DNA of 64,000 nucleotides from Apus apus (taxonomy: Eukaryota; Chordata; Aves; Apodiformes; Apodidae): assembly GCF_020740795.1 (NCBI RefSeq), contig NC_067296.1, positions 4,193,001 through 4,257,000 of the forward strand, in the 5' to 3' direction. The translations under genes and the position numbers were made by a program. A model generated the notes under the pieces. It was not told the origin of the DNA. It saw only the letters and a list, made by a program, of their open reading frames with translations, and searched no databases. Shown here one piece after another: positions 1 through 10,999 of the stretch; positions within the stretch are counted from its first letter, which is position 1; each line of letters starts with the position of its first letter.

Positions 1-45
1 GAAGATCTTTAAGGACCTTTCTAACCCAAACCAGTCTGTAATTGT
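1..45 (+). mobile_element. CR1 LINE 3'-end fragment
   Basis: The first bases read as the sense strand of the avian CR1 3' terminus. A stretch resembling 'gatctttaaggacctttc' is followed by 'aacccaaacca' and a degraded copy of the terminal octamer region. The element continues to the left of the window, so its length is unknown. It lies in the last intron of ACTR5 in sense orientation. Divergence from the usual CR1 3' end is obvious by eye, so it is not a very recent insertion. Confidence 0.7.
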
Positions 46-909
46 ACGAAGACATTAGAGTAGGGTAGATACCTTGGGAAAGGAAAACCTGCTTCATCTA
101 AAAGACCATGCACACACAGGCATGTTTGGCTGAAAGTTTGTGAGTTGATTTCTTAGGACTGACATAGCTACTATCTGGAACAAGTAAACCTTCTCCAGGC
201 TGAACAACCCCAACTCTCTCAGCTTGTCTTTGTAGAAGAGGTGCTCCAGCTCTCAGATCATCTCCATGGCTTTCTCTGGCCTCTCTCCAAGAGCTCCGTG
301 CTGTTTTCTTCTGCTTTTAATGTCGCTGCTTGTAACTGAATAAGAGCTTCCTTCTTTCAATTAAAATATGGTGTGGTCCTATCAGAGATCTTCATAGGTA
401 TCTCATATGGGATTTGCACAGTGTCTACTCTAACAAGCCCATGGCTGAACCAGGGAAGCAGGTCATGCTACAGCAATAAGAGCAATGTAAATAGAAGTAT
501 GAATCTACACCAGTGGAGAGACCACATGTGGTCTTTCTCACATACAATGATTTCTTAGCCTGCAGTTATTCCTCCCTGCTACTTTAAGCAGGCAAGAAGT
601 TTTTCTGGAGCACTTGGTACTTGCTTTGCAGTGTTGTCTTCCAGCTGTGAGGGCTGTTGGTTACAAGTTTGACACATCCTTATATATTCTCAACCTGTAG
701 AAGCACAGTGGGCTCATGAGGAATCGATCTCAAAGTGAAAACACACTTCAAACCCATTCCTAACATTGCTCTTCCCCAGAGGCACTGGCTTAATTGTATC
801 AGACTTCAGAAATTTTGTGGTTTGTGTCATGAATACTGTGATCAGGGTGAAAAGGGCTTTTTTTTCCTCCTGTGTTGAACTGACAGGGTTCTGTTTTCCT
901 TCCATCCAG
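46..909 (+). other. ACTR5: ACTR5 terminal intron (3' part)
   Basis: This is the intron that precedes the last coding exon of ACTR5. It ends in a good pyrimidine tract (positions 866-907) and an AG at 908-909. I looked for the preceding ACTR5 exon upstream and saw nothing that translates like it, so that exon lies before the window. Apart from two CR1 fragments, nothing else in this stretch could be recognised. Confidence 0.75.
186..310 (-). mobile_element. CR1 LINE internal fragment, antisense
   Basis: The + strand reads as the reverse complement of the CR1 ORF2 end and 3' UTR region. It includes 'ctgaacaaccccaactctc' and the adjoining words for a gapped copy of 'gaggtgctccagctctcaga'. Both ends are truncated. 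It lies about 140 bases from the sense CR1 end at the window start but in the opposite orientation, so the two are separate insertions. It is an old copy with many substitutions. Confidence 0.8.
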
Positions 910-1164
910 GTTCACCTGGCTTCCAGTCCTGTTTTAGATGCCTGGTATGGGGCTAGGGATTGGGCAGTGGAATACATGACCCGTGAGGAAGGCTGGATAA
1001 CCAGGAAAGACTATGAAGAAAAAGGAGGAGAATACCTCAAGGAACACTGTGCTTCAAATGTCTACGTTCCCATTCGCCTCCCAAAGCAGGCCCCAAGGAC
1101 AGCAGAGGCACTGGCACCCAGCAGAGTGACATCCAGCACAGGCAATCCTTGTGAGCAGGCATAG
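910..1164 (+). CDS. ACTR5: ACTR5 (actin-related protein 5), terminal coding exon
   Basis: This exon encodes the last 84 residues and the TAG stop of ACTR5/Arp5, a nuclear actin-fold subunit of the INO80 complex. In that complex it works with the IES6 homologue (INO80C) in nucleosome sliding and DNA-damage responses. The exon opens at an AG acceptor (908-909) with a phase-0 valine codon. Recognisable family landmarks are [12 protein letters not shown] near residues 8-19, [20 protein letters not shown] near 29-48 and [10 protein letters not shown] near 51-60. These correspond to the final actin-fold strand and the conserved C-terminal segment. The last 24 residues are a low-complexity Ser/Thr/Ala/Pro tail ending in GEQA-like CEQA; such tails vary between species. 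The reading frame stays open upstream into the intron, but that sequence does not resemble ACTR5. All earlier ACTR5 exons lie left of the window. Identification rests on remembered family sequence and is very secure. Confidence 0.95.
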   Translation, partial: VHLASSPVLDAWYGARDWAVEYMTREEGWITRKDYEEKGGEYLKEHCASNVYVPIRLPKQAPRTAEALAPSRVTSSTGNPCEQA

Positions 1165-1985
1165 CACTGCCCCTGGGCACAGCCTCGGGTGGAGGTGACA
1201 GTTCAGGGAAAAGAGGAGTTACCAGGTGGCAGTGTGAGCTGTCCTGGAGTGCAGGCCACAGCCTGGCCCTGCAGCCTGCCCAGAGCACCAGGCACCTCAT
1301 CCAGTTCCTCCAGGGAGGAAGACAAGCCACCCCAGGCTGGCAGCTGGTGTGATCCCCAGCTGGCATGGTTGTAGCACAGCAGTGTGTGTCAGCAAGGAGG
1401 GACATGTCAGAAGTGCATTCCAGAGAAAGATACCAGCTTGTCAGCTTCCTCAGGGATTTTTTTGAGAGTATACGTTTTACAGCTTCTTTAAGTTAAATTT
1501 CAATGTACTGGTTTTAAACTGCATTTATTGCAAGATCCAGCAGCTGGCCTGTGTCGAGCGAGTCAGCCCAGCAGGTGTCTCCCTGGCTTGTCCCTGTTTG
1601 TCAGGACACGTTGGGCATGGGCTGTCACTGCTGCTGGAGGCCACAGGGCCTGATCTCTGCCTTTCCTCCTGAGGCCTCCTACACTCAGGTCTCATTTGAT
1701 TTCTTTCCTGCTGCACATTGTCTGCTAAACCACTGCTTGTTCAGCAATGGGGTTTCAGGTACTTCTTGACTTCTTTCATGTCAGTAGTTTTGATGTCTTG
1801 GTTGAAACTGATCACTTAAAAGACTGTCCAGGTATAAAACCAGAACCCCCCAGGAAGCACTGTCCAGAAGGACTGCCAGAGCTCCTGCTGTGTGTAAGGG
1901 GGTTTAAAAGAGTGGTGGCTCTTGACTGGTGGGACTTTTTTATCAAAACCTTGAGCAATAAAGCCAATTTTTTTTGCTTTACCAG
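1165..1985 (+). other. ACTR5: ACTR5 3' UTR (inferred extent)
   Basis: This is non-coding sequence between the ACTR5 stop codon and the first plausible polyadenylation signal. The 5' half is GC-rich and the distal half is T-rich, ending in a T8 run directly after the AATAAA. Open frames on both strands here (for example 1037-1405 minus) resemble no known protein and are taken as chance. The 3' boundary is an inference from the signal at 1957; no transcript evidence is available. Confidence 0.6.
1957..1962 (+). promoter_or_regulatory. ACTR5: Candidate ACTR5 polyadenylation signal AATAAA
   Basis: A canonical AATAAA lies 793 bases after the stop codon. It is followed by a T-rich stretch (1969-1978) that could serve as the downstream element. 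It is the first canonical hexamer after the ACTR5 stop, so it is the best guess for the end of the transcript. Confidence 0.55.
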
Positions 1986-4554
1986 TAACTTACATGTTTC
2001 AGTCATTTGGCCTTTTTAAAGAGTATAGCAAGAAGGATTAGCTGAAAAATGCAGGTTTCAGCCAGGCCTGTGTCCTGCTGCACAATCCTCATGCTGGGCA
2101 GCTTGCCATTGCTTGCCCAAAAGAATAATCAATATTGAATGCTGAACTGAAACCTAAGCAGGCTCCATCAGTTTGACAAGGGCTGTAAACAATTAGGCTG
2201 AAAAAGGTAAGACTGTGGGGAAAATACCAAGACTAACTGGGACAAAGAAGGTGACCAGGTGATGATTTTCTGTCCCCAAGGGGTGCCGAGCATTCAAGAT
2301 GAAGTTGTCATCTGGCAGATTCAAAAGAAAGGATGTGAGGTGCTTGCTGAAGTGAGGAGTTTGTTGCACAGGATGTGTTACACACATTTTGTGTAACATG
2401 GACAGAGGTGGACCTATGGCCTGGTCCTAATGGGCTGTTGGGCAGGGGAGAAGGAGGAGAAGGGAGTTTGCTGCCTTCAGGTAACCTCAGGTTTGGGCTG
2501 TTGATCCTCTCCCTAGCTGCCTGGAGGCACACTAATTTTCAGGACCATTAGGGCAGTTCTTTGGGTGGTAAAGAATGTGGAAAAACATGTTGTGCTGAAA
2601 CTGGCAAAGTTACACCCCAACCCATCTGTGACCTGGAGTGGAGTATATGATGTCCCATTGCTGTTTGACCCCTTTCTGACACCTCTGTAGCTATTGTGGC
2701 TGAGTTGGGACTTAAAATACAGAAATGTGTTCTGATACTTGGTGTAGGTTGCTAAATGGATAAGAGTGTTGTGCATAAAACTGTTCCAGCATGAAGGCCA
2801 AAGGGGTGTCTGTGTAGTGGATGGTTATATTACTCTTAAACATTTGGCCAGACTGTGCCAACCACTTCACTTGCATTCATTCCAAGCAGATCTGTCTAAT
2901 TATGTACAGAGATGCCAGATCAGCTGCTTAAACAGCTTCAAGGGAGCATAATTTTATAATCTCCTGAATATTAGCTGTTAATTTGTTACATTATACTCAC
3001 AACAGCTGAAGTAACTAATGAACCTGGACAATGTGGTCACAGTCACAGGTTGTTCTGCATGGGCTGGGGCATTCAGTTGCTTGCAGTAGCACCATGAAAA
3101 GTGTGAATGGTACAAAAGGAGTTTAATTTTACCCATTAAAGTTCCATTCCCTGGTAGGATTTGCTGTGGTGTTGCCAGGAAACTAATTGAAGGAGTGCAT
3201 GGTGCTGAGGGCAGGAGACCCCAGTGATGTTGATTTGGACAGGAGTGTTGGTTGCAGTCCTGTGGAGCTCTGCTGTTGTGACACTTGTGGCAGGGTTTTG
3301 TCATACTTATGTGCAGAATGTAGTTGTTTTCCACATCATTGGCCCAGGGCTCACCAAACCCAGAAGGTGCTCAGGCTATTCTGTGCATTACCTTGTGCCA
3401 CCTGAGAGAGGAAGAGGCCAAGAAGGCACCTGCTGGGCTCCTTTTTGAGGAGACTTCTGGTTGTGTGAGGAGCAGTAGGAGGGATTGTTAGGAGAAAACT
3501 TGACTGAGAAAAAAACATCCTTCTGTAGAGAGGAAACCTGGACTGATGCTGTGAGGCCCTTTGCCAAGTGATGGCAGAGCTGCTGAGTGAGCTGCTGTGC
3601 AAGCAGCCTGGAAACCTGCACTGTGTTTATCCTGGAGGGGGTCCTGCAGGCTGACAAAGTGCACTTGCCAGTTCAGAGATGGTCAGGTGGTTCCCATTTG
3701 GTCCTCAAGATATTAAGTTCAAAGCAACCTGTAACCTTATTATGCATCTCAGTTATCACCTAATTCAGGTCAAAGAATATAAAAGCAAAACTTGCAGCTT
3801 CACAGGCCTGGTGAGCATGGTCTACTTCATCTAAAAGACAAGGTCAAACTGGGTTCCACCTTTTGCAGGGTCCCTCAGACCCGCTCCAAGTGGAAACACC
3901 ACGTCAGTGGGAAGCCCTGGAGACTAAACATAGATCACATGTTTAATGTCCCAGATTTCCGTTGGAGCTGCACGCCAGCCTTGCTTTTGGTCTTCAAGGC
4001 TTCTTATGTTTCCTGTGCCACAGCCACTTCAAACACTAGCCATTCTTTCCTAAATCTCCACTAGGACACCAAGATTAGAAGGCTTTGCCCCAGTTATTAA
4101 TCTCCAAAATACTCAATGTGCTGTGTAAGGCAGTGTTTCGGAAGAAAGAGAAGATGCCCGTGAACTGTCACTTAAAATCTAGGATTATCCCCCCAGAGAC
4201 AGCCTGCAGTGATCCCCCAGCAGCCAGTCGTAAACCAGAAGTTTTGAAGCTTGTGTGGGATGAGCAGGGGAGGGGAGAATGCTGTCATGGATTTAACATT
4301 ATCCCCCAAGTCAGATGGTGGGATTTCCACCCTGGTTGGGTACATCAGGCACAGAGCAGCTGTGCTGCTTCCCATTGCTCACTCCCACTGCTCTGTGCAG
4401 ACAGTGAGTGAGTCCCTGAGCATGAGCCTCAACAAAACTTCTCAGCTGTACATGGCTCAAACCCCTGGCATGGATGCCAAGAGTTCTTCAGACTCCTTTC
4501 ACTCCCTCTTTTCCTAAGCTCAGTTTCCTGTATTTGGATGATCCCAGCCTTTTG

Positions 4555-4566
4555 CCCCCCCCCCCC
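4555..4566. repeat. Poly(C) run, C12
   Basis: Twelve consecutive cytosines are seen directly, followed by a C/T-rich tail. This is simple sequence, likely length-variable and error-prone in sequencing. Confidence 0.9.
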
Positions 4567-4861
4567 TCCTCATTCATGACATGAGCCTGCCCCTACTTCT
4601 TAGGGTGACAAAGTGCCATAGTTTCCAGTGTTTGGGGTTTTTTTTACATTGTGTTGGGTTTGTTGGTTTTTTATGTATTCAGAGATCTTTTCTTCCTCTT
4701 TTTTGAGCAACGGGCTTGGTTTCCATTTCCTAAGGCAGCAGAGACTGTGATGGGGGTACTGTACCAAAAGCCAGGAGACCTGGATCCATTTTCATGTCTG
4801 TTTATCATGGCAAACCACGTCTGTTTGCTCTGACCTTGGTTCTGTGCCTCAGCATCAAGAT

Positions 4862-4933
4862 GAACCTGTCAGTGGTGCTAGCAGAGGGTTTCACACAGAA
4901 CCTGTCAGTGGTGCTAGCAGAGGGTTTCACACA
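4862..4933. repeat. Perfect 36-bp tandem duplication (2 copies)
   Basis: The unit starting 'gaacctgtcagtggtgctag' occupies 4862-4897 and recurs without a mismatch at 4898-4933. Because 36 is a multiple of three, the forward open frame 4844-5086 shows the same 12 residues twice. That frame does not look like a real gene. Perfect identity suggests a recent duplication or a length polymorphism. Confidence 0.95.
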
Positions 4934-7900
4934 TTGCTACTACAGAAGACAGTAGGGTGGTGGTGTCCCACAGGTGGGAAGGCTGGAAGGGGCTTTGTGG
5001 GGGGATCAGGTGGGAGGTCAAATAAAACTATGGAGAATAGGTCCATCTGTGCTGAATGCACAGCAGGACAAGTGGAAGGTTTTTGAACCCGTTCTTGCCT
5101 GAAGCTGGAAGGAGCATGTAGAATGGTCAGAATCACTCTGTGCAGCTGTGCTGCTGTTCTTAAGCAGTTGCTGTTGGCTCCTGTCAGAATATGGAGCAAG
5201 CTGGGTTTATGGTCTGACTCAGGAGCTTCAATGCTCTTAAAATTCCTGGGTTTAGACAGGGCAGTATTTTTTTAGCTATTTATTTCAGGGCTGAGGTGAA
5301 GTACGAAGCAGCTTCTCCCTTTATCTGCTGGGGAAGAAAAGGTCTGGCCTGATGGGAAAGCATCTTTTCTGTTGTCAGTGAGAAGGCATTCCAGGTTCCT
5401 GTACTTCCAGTATCCATAATCAGATGGTTCTATCAAGAGGATGCTCATCTCCAGGGAAGCTCAGTGTACTTGGCAGGTTTGGCTGGATAACTGAGCTTTA
5501 CAACATGCAAGTGAAATGTGTGGCTTGATTCAAACCTGTGTCGAATGAATTCCAGAGGAGAAAGACCTTTGTAAAGCATCTCAGCTCCTCATGTTTGAAT
5601 TACTTGGGAGCATGGTGGGTGATAGAGTATTGGATAACAGGGAGGCCATGGAGCATTGGGTACCTCCCTTAGATGAAGGGCAAGGGTGTGTGGTGGACCT
5701 CTGGGTGGGAGCAGTTTTGAGGGACGATGACAACCTGCAGTCCCAAAAACCTCATAGCTGCTGTGGTGACACATGGGGGTGGCAGACAGGGCCCTATGTG
5801 GGCACCTTCCCTGGTGCTCAGGAGGGGTGGGAGGCTGTTGGCTTCAGTGAAGGCTGTTTTTTCTCCTCTCTAAACTATCACCCCATTTCTGAATCTCTTC
5901 CTGGAATGTCCTCCATGCTCCTACATGGCTCCAAATGCCCAGTGGGAAAACTGTCCCATAGGAACATGGGAGGCTGAGGACACGCTGCCCTGACTGAGGG
6001 TTGTTAAAAGAGAGTTCAGGTCTGCACCAAGAGTTTTGGGCTAGTCTTACCTTTCTACTGAAGATTTTGATGCAGAGATTTTGATGCTTCAGGGTTTTAT
6101 TGTTCTCTTCAAAGGAGGTCAGTGATAAATAAGAAAAACTACCCTGCCTCTCTGATGCTTCTTTTGGCATTTGAATGTCAACCCAACCATGTCCAGGTAA
6201 GAAACAGTCCCATTGGTCAGATCTTCCTGCTCTGCTTTGAGGGCTAGCAGGGGCTCTCATGGGGCTCCTCCACACAATTTTAGAAACAGCTTCAGTTGCT
6301 GTTAGAGTGCTCAGAAGTCCCCTGGGGCACACAGGTTCCTATTCCTCAGGGGTGACCTCCCCTGTTGCCCCTCTCACCTTGAGCACCAGCTGCCTTCCAG
6401 CATTCCATCTGCTACACTTAGATAAACCCACCTGATCTAGAAGCTCTCAACTCATACATCATCTGCTCTCCAGAGGCAAGATGCCTTAAGAAGGTCCCAA
6501 ACTGTTTTCTTAGATATATCCGTAGCAACATGCCTCTGAGATTCCACCACACACAGGAGGGTGTTTGTCACAAGGTAGATGCCATCTGCCAGCTATTAGT
6601 GACCTTCTTTTATGGCTTGTATAGTGGTAGAAAAAGCACCTCTGATGTCTCAGTGTGGCAGAGTTGGGGCTTTTCTGGTCATTTTTAAACTTGGTTTTGT
6701 GTCCCTTGGGATAAGGATGTGTGTTAGGATGATGCTCCTGGGTGAGATTGCTCCTCAGCACTGGGGAAATTCTTTTCAAATCCTGATCCTTAGATCACTT
6801 CCCCCACACACACACCAGAGCTTGGTTAAAATATACCCCACTCCTCCTCTCACCCCAGATTCCTGCCACATACCTGGCATTCCTTCATCCTTAATGAGAT
6901 GAAGGAGTGGGGGATTTCACCCTCCTGGAATTTTAGAGGAATACTAAGTGGATTTCTCATGAAAAGCTCCATTTAGAATACAAATCTCCCATAAAGATAG
7001 TCCCTGCATGGCAGACCTTGCTTTTGCTAATGGCAATCAGAGTTTTTGTTTCCTTGTTTAATAGCTACTTTCTGCTTGGGCTTTGTTCTAAGTGCTGCCA
7101 TTGATGGACCTGGCATTGGAGCAAGGTCCTGCTGTTGTGGGTGAAGCAGAGACTTGCATCCCTGCAAAGGTAGGTGGAGATGCTGGTGGATCTCCTGGGC
7201 TGTTGGCACTTGAAGTTTTACCACTCACAATGTGGACAAACTCTCCATACAGACAAGGCCAAGTGAAGGTTGTTAAGTCAAAATAGTTTTCGTCTAGGCT
7301 CAGTCATTAATTTACCGTAATAAACATAAAGCTGCGTTGGATCAAAGGTTCTTCCAGCCTGGGCCTGGTAGTGACCTCCCTGAGATGTCAAGGGAGGAGT
7401 ATAAGAAGCAGTAGCAATATGTGTGTAGAACAGGAAGGGGATTGTAAATAATTACAGCTGGTTAATTGTACATAGGCAGGGAGGCATGGGAATGCAGTGC
7501 TCCTGGAGTCTGGCTTTGCACAGGATCCGTCACCATCGCAGCCTCTGCCCTCTCACCTGTGTGGAAAGGACGGGTTCAGGAATCCCAAGTACAGAGCTCC
7601 ACAAGGACCTGGGTTTTTGGAGGAGCAACACTGTGCTGGACTGTGGCCACCTGCTTGGGAGGCACAGTGCTGTGGGTGTCCTGGGCCTGCAGGGAAGCTG
7701 CTGTGGTAGCCCCAAGCCGTGCTCCAGAGGTGAAGGACACGGCTGGTGAGTCCAGCTCTGCCTCCTGCACGGAGTGAAGGGCTTTGCTGCAGCTCCACGG
7801 GGCAGACAGAGCAGCAGAGCCCCAGGGCCTGGCCTGGGGAATGGCCCACGTTGCTTTCATCCAGCCCAGTGGTGGCAGGGGGCCATGGGCTGCTCTGGCT

Positions 7901-10771
7901 GCTGGGGAACAATGGAGAGGAAGGCTTTGATGTCCTTCGTGATGGACACTCCTGCTCCAGGGTGGTGCTGATGGAAGGAACCTGGGCTGGGGGCTCAGTT
8001 GGATTTTTTTTATTATTTTTTTGCTCTTACCCTTTGTTAACTGCTGGTGACTTGTTGTTGAGGGAGTTGCTGTGACCTCTCTTTTGGTCTTGTTTATGCT
8101 CTTTGGCTGACATTGTTTGCAGCAGGCCTTTGATATCCAGCCCTAGGAATGTCTTCTGGCCTGGGAACAGGAAGAGTTGAGCCTGGCTGCCTGCAGGCTT
8201 GCTCCAGCCTGGGAAGAAGGGCTGGTGGACCTGCTGTGGTGGCACCACACAGCCATGGACCTCTCCATCACCTGGGGAAGATCACGTGCTATTATGGCCT
8301 GTCCCCAGGTTGATAACTTGTGCCCAGCATCTGCCCTCCTTGGCCACAGCTCTGTCCCATGTCAGCAGCAGACACTGCCTGTAGCTCTTGCTCGGGCAGG
8401 AGCAGCTGATGGTGCTGCACTGCCAGCAGGTGGAGAAAATGTAAAGAAGAATCTGACATTTATGGGAATTTGTCATGTTTTTTTCTGGAAAGAGAAGAAT
8501 TAGGAGGTCACAGAGCTTTTGTACTAGGTTCGGGATGCAGATTCATGCCTGGAAGAACTGGGAGGTGCCCAAGATGCTTGATCTGGAGGAGTTTGCTCAG
8601 GCCTGCTGTCTGCAACGTTCCAGGGATGCACCAACCATTCCACCCACCCCTCTTGTCAGGAATTAATTGAGGCTGGAAGGGATGATTCCCCAGTTTCTGA
8701 GGGCTTGATTTCCCAAAGTGCTGGAGATCTTCCATGTCCAGACCTTTTGTGATAGCTCCTGTTCACGGGAGACTTTGTCTCTGCCCCTTGGTGCCCAGAT
8801 CCATTTGTCTGGGTATTGAATGAAGACAACTTCTATAATGATGCAAAAATGAAGGAGGTAATTCATGTTTATACTACCCCTGAGCCTCTTCTCCCGACTG
8901 CATTTTCAAAATCCCAGTGGTACTGTTTGTCACAACACAACAGATTCCCCAGGCAGCAAAACCAACAATTCCCAAGAGCCACAAACCCCCTGAGCCTGTT
9001 TACCCAGCTCAAAAAGCACTTCATAGTATTATGTCACCTTCAGCCTGCTCTGTTATGTTACTTGCTGGGATCTGAAATGTGGCTAAGCAGAGGTGGTGCT
9101 GTGTGCCTTCCAGAGGGACTGGAAAGAGTCTTTAATTGGAAATTCAGGGAGCTGTGGGTGGCAGTTTCTCCAAGCAGTCCTCATTTCAATCCCAGGAGCC
9201 AACAGTCATGAGCAATTGATTTTATCAGGTATCAAAGTACACGCTAACAATCCGGGAAGCAGGGCTCATTGAGAGGGGTTTTATCTCAAGCTCCAGGAAG
9301 CTTTATGGGAAAGGTTTAAGTAGATGGTCACTGTTTCAAGGAGAACTTGAACTTTCAAGTGCTCTCCAACACCCTGCTGCATGGGCTGGCAGCAGAGGGA
9401 CTGAGCTGCACCAAGGAAGTGGAGCTGGGTCACGTCTGAACATCCCAATTCTGCAAGAAGTGGAAATAAAACAAAATAAAAATTACTTCCCCAGCCCTAC
9501 TGTTCTGATTTTCAACCCAAAATAGCAATTTGGTATTTGCCACCTGAGGAACCACCCCCACAACTTGTTCTGAGCAGCTATCCTGAAAATTTCCTATTTT
9601 TCTTCCTACTAGAAGAGTGTGTGAGCAGCTCCAGCTCCTGAATTGAAGGAAGTCTTTTCCTGAAGCGCAGACAGAAATTCTCCAAGGTTTTCTGGCTCAG
9701 GAAATCAGTCCTCAAATCTGAGGCTGACTTCTCTGGGGCCACAGACACCAGAACCCCCCCCCAGGCTGATAAAAATCAGCAAGTCAAGCCCTGCTAGAAG
9801 GGACAATTTCCATTGCTCCAGCTTTGCAGACTTCATGTCCTTGGGATATTTTTGCTTCATGTGGTTTGTCAGAAGATGCTAAGCCAGGCTCCCCCTTCCT
9901 TTTTTAAAAAGACACTGTGGCTTAAATCTAGCCCAAAGAAGAATTAATCTAGTTTTGCTTCATGCACATCCTAAGGACTTCCTTAAAATTAAAGCAAAAC
10001 TTGTATATTTTGGAAGCATTTTGCCCCTTCATGTTTTTATTTTAAATTAAAAAGGTTATAGCTCTCTAAATGTGGCATCAGTTTCTTCTGAGAAGTATGA
10101 TTTAATCATTTTGAACTTAAGTGCAAGCTTTTAATGTCATAATTTTAATTCCACTGCCACAACTGTTTAGACGTATAAGTAATTTGATTATAGTTTTATG
10201 TTAAATGAGGAACTGTAATTAATATGATCTTGTTTAATGTCTTCCTTACCAAACATAAAGATAGAATAATTTCTCCAGAGAAAGGAGAGTTTCCTCAAAT
10301 GACTGAATTGAAAGATTTTTGTGAATAATTTAGCTTTTGGAGAAAGAAGTTTGAGCTGGTAGATAAGACTGAAGCAGGATATGAAATGCAAAGTGCCTTC
10401 CTTGGGTTGTGGAGAGAGAATCCCAGGGAGCCTCATTTCATGCCTGCAGCATCCCCCTTTCCCAGCTAAAAATGAGATGGGAGCAGGGGGAGCAGCAGGA
10501 TTTTCCTGAGTTGTCCCTTTTGCTCCTCCCAGCACCAGTTCATGGAAAAGAGAGAATGAAAAGCTTTTCCTTGCCAGGTCTCTCCAGAGCTACATTTTTC
10601 ACTGTTCTCCCCCATTTTTGCCTAAGTTATGCTCACTGGCAAATTTGGGAAGCAGAAAATCTGTAGAGAAGCAGGAGTGTCCCCCCTGTCCTGCCCAGCC
10701 CCTCAATGTAGCCTTTCCAGAGCAGCTTGAAGCTGGTCCATGTGCCCCAGCTTGGCCAGGTCTCACGTAAT

Positions 10772-10783
10772 GGGGGGGGGGGG
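10772..10783. repeat. Poly(G) run, G12
   Basis: Twelve consecutive guanines are seen directly in intergenic DNA. Such runs are prone to length variation and sequencing dropout. Confidence 0.9.
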
Positions 10784-10937
10784 AGCCTGAGCACGTGGAG
10801 ATATTCCCACCCCTTTCCCAGTCCCACAGGCCAGCACCTAGCACATCCCCGTGGCCATCTGGGGTACCCTGAGAAGGTGCACTGGAACATCTTTACTGTG
10901 GGCACTGGGACAGCTCTGGGAGCTCCTTTGTGCCAGC

Positions 10938-10999
10938 CCCCCTGCCCACAGGGGTTGGACTAGATGACCTCCAGAGGTCCCTTCCCTACTCTTCTGTGA
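10938..10999 (+). mobile_element. CR1 LINE 3'-end fragment, sense
   Basis: The sequence carries the diagnostic CR1 3' words 'ggttggactagatgacct' and 'ccagaggtcccttcc', and ends in 'ttctgtga', the terminal CR1 octamer. Only about 60 bases remain. The left boundary is uncertain because the upstream sequence quickly loses resemblance. It is the only CR1 piece recognised in the whole intergenic interval. Confidence 0.85.

Larger units (their letters stand above)
1986..10937. other. Intergenic DNA, ACTR5 to PPP1R16B, proximal half
   Basis: No gene was recognised here. Many short open frames exist on both strands (the longest, 5844-6332 minus, is 162 codons), but none has recognisable domains or plausible splice context. 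The content is ordinary single-copy avian sequence with homopolymers (C12 at 4555-4566, G12 at 10772-10783), one perfect tandem duplication (4862-4933) and a markedly AT-rich block near 9,890-10,300 that may be regulatory. Transposon content recognisable by eye is almost nil. Confidence 0.6.

Noticed and set aside
766..909. Upstream part of the open frame that contains the ACTR5 exon
   Set aside because: It is in frame but intronic: the sequence before the AG at 908-909 is a pyrimidine tract and does not resemble ACTR5.
5844..6332. A 162-codon minus-strand open frame in intergenic DNA
   Set aside because: The translation resembles no known family and has no splice or promoter context. Its length is within what chance gives in 64 kb read in six frames.
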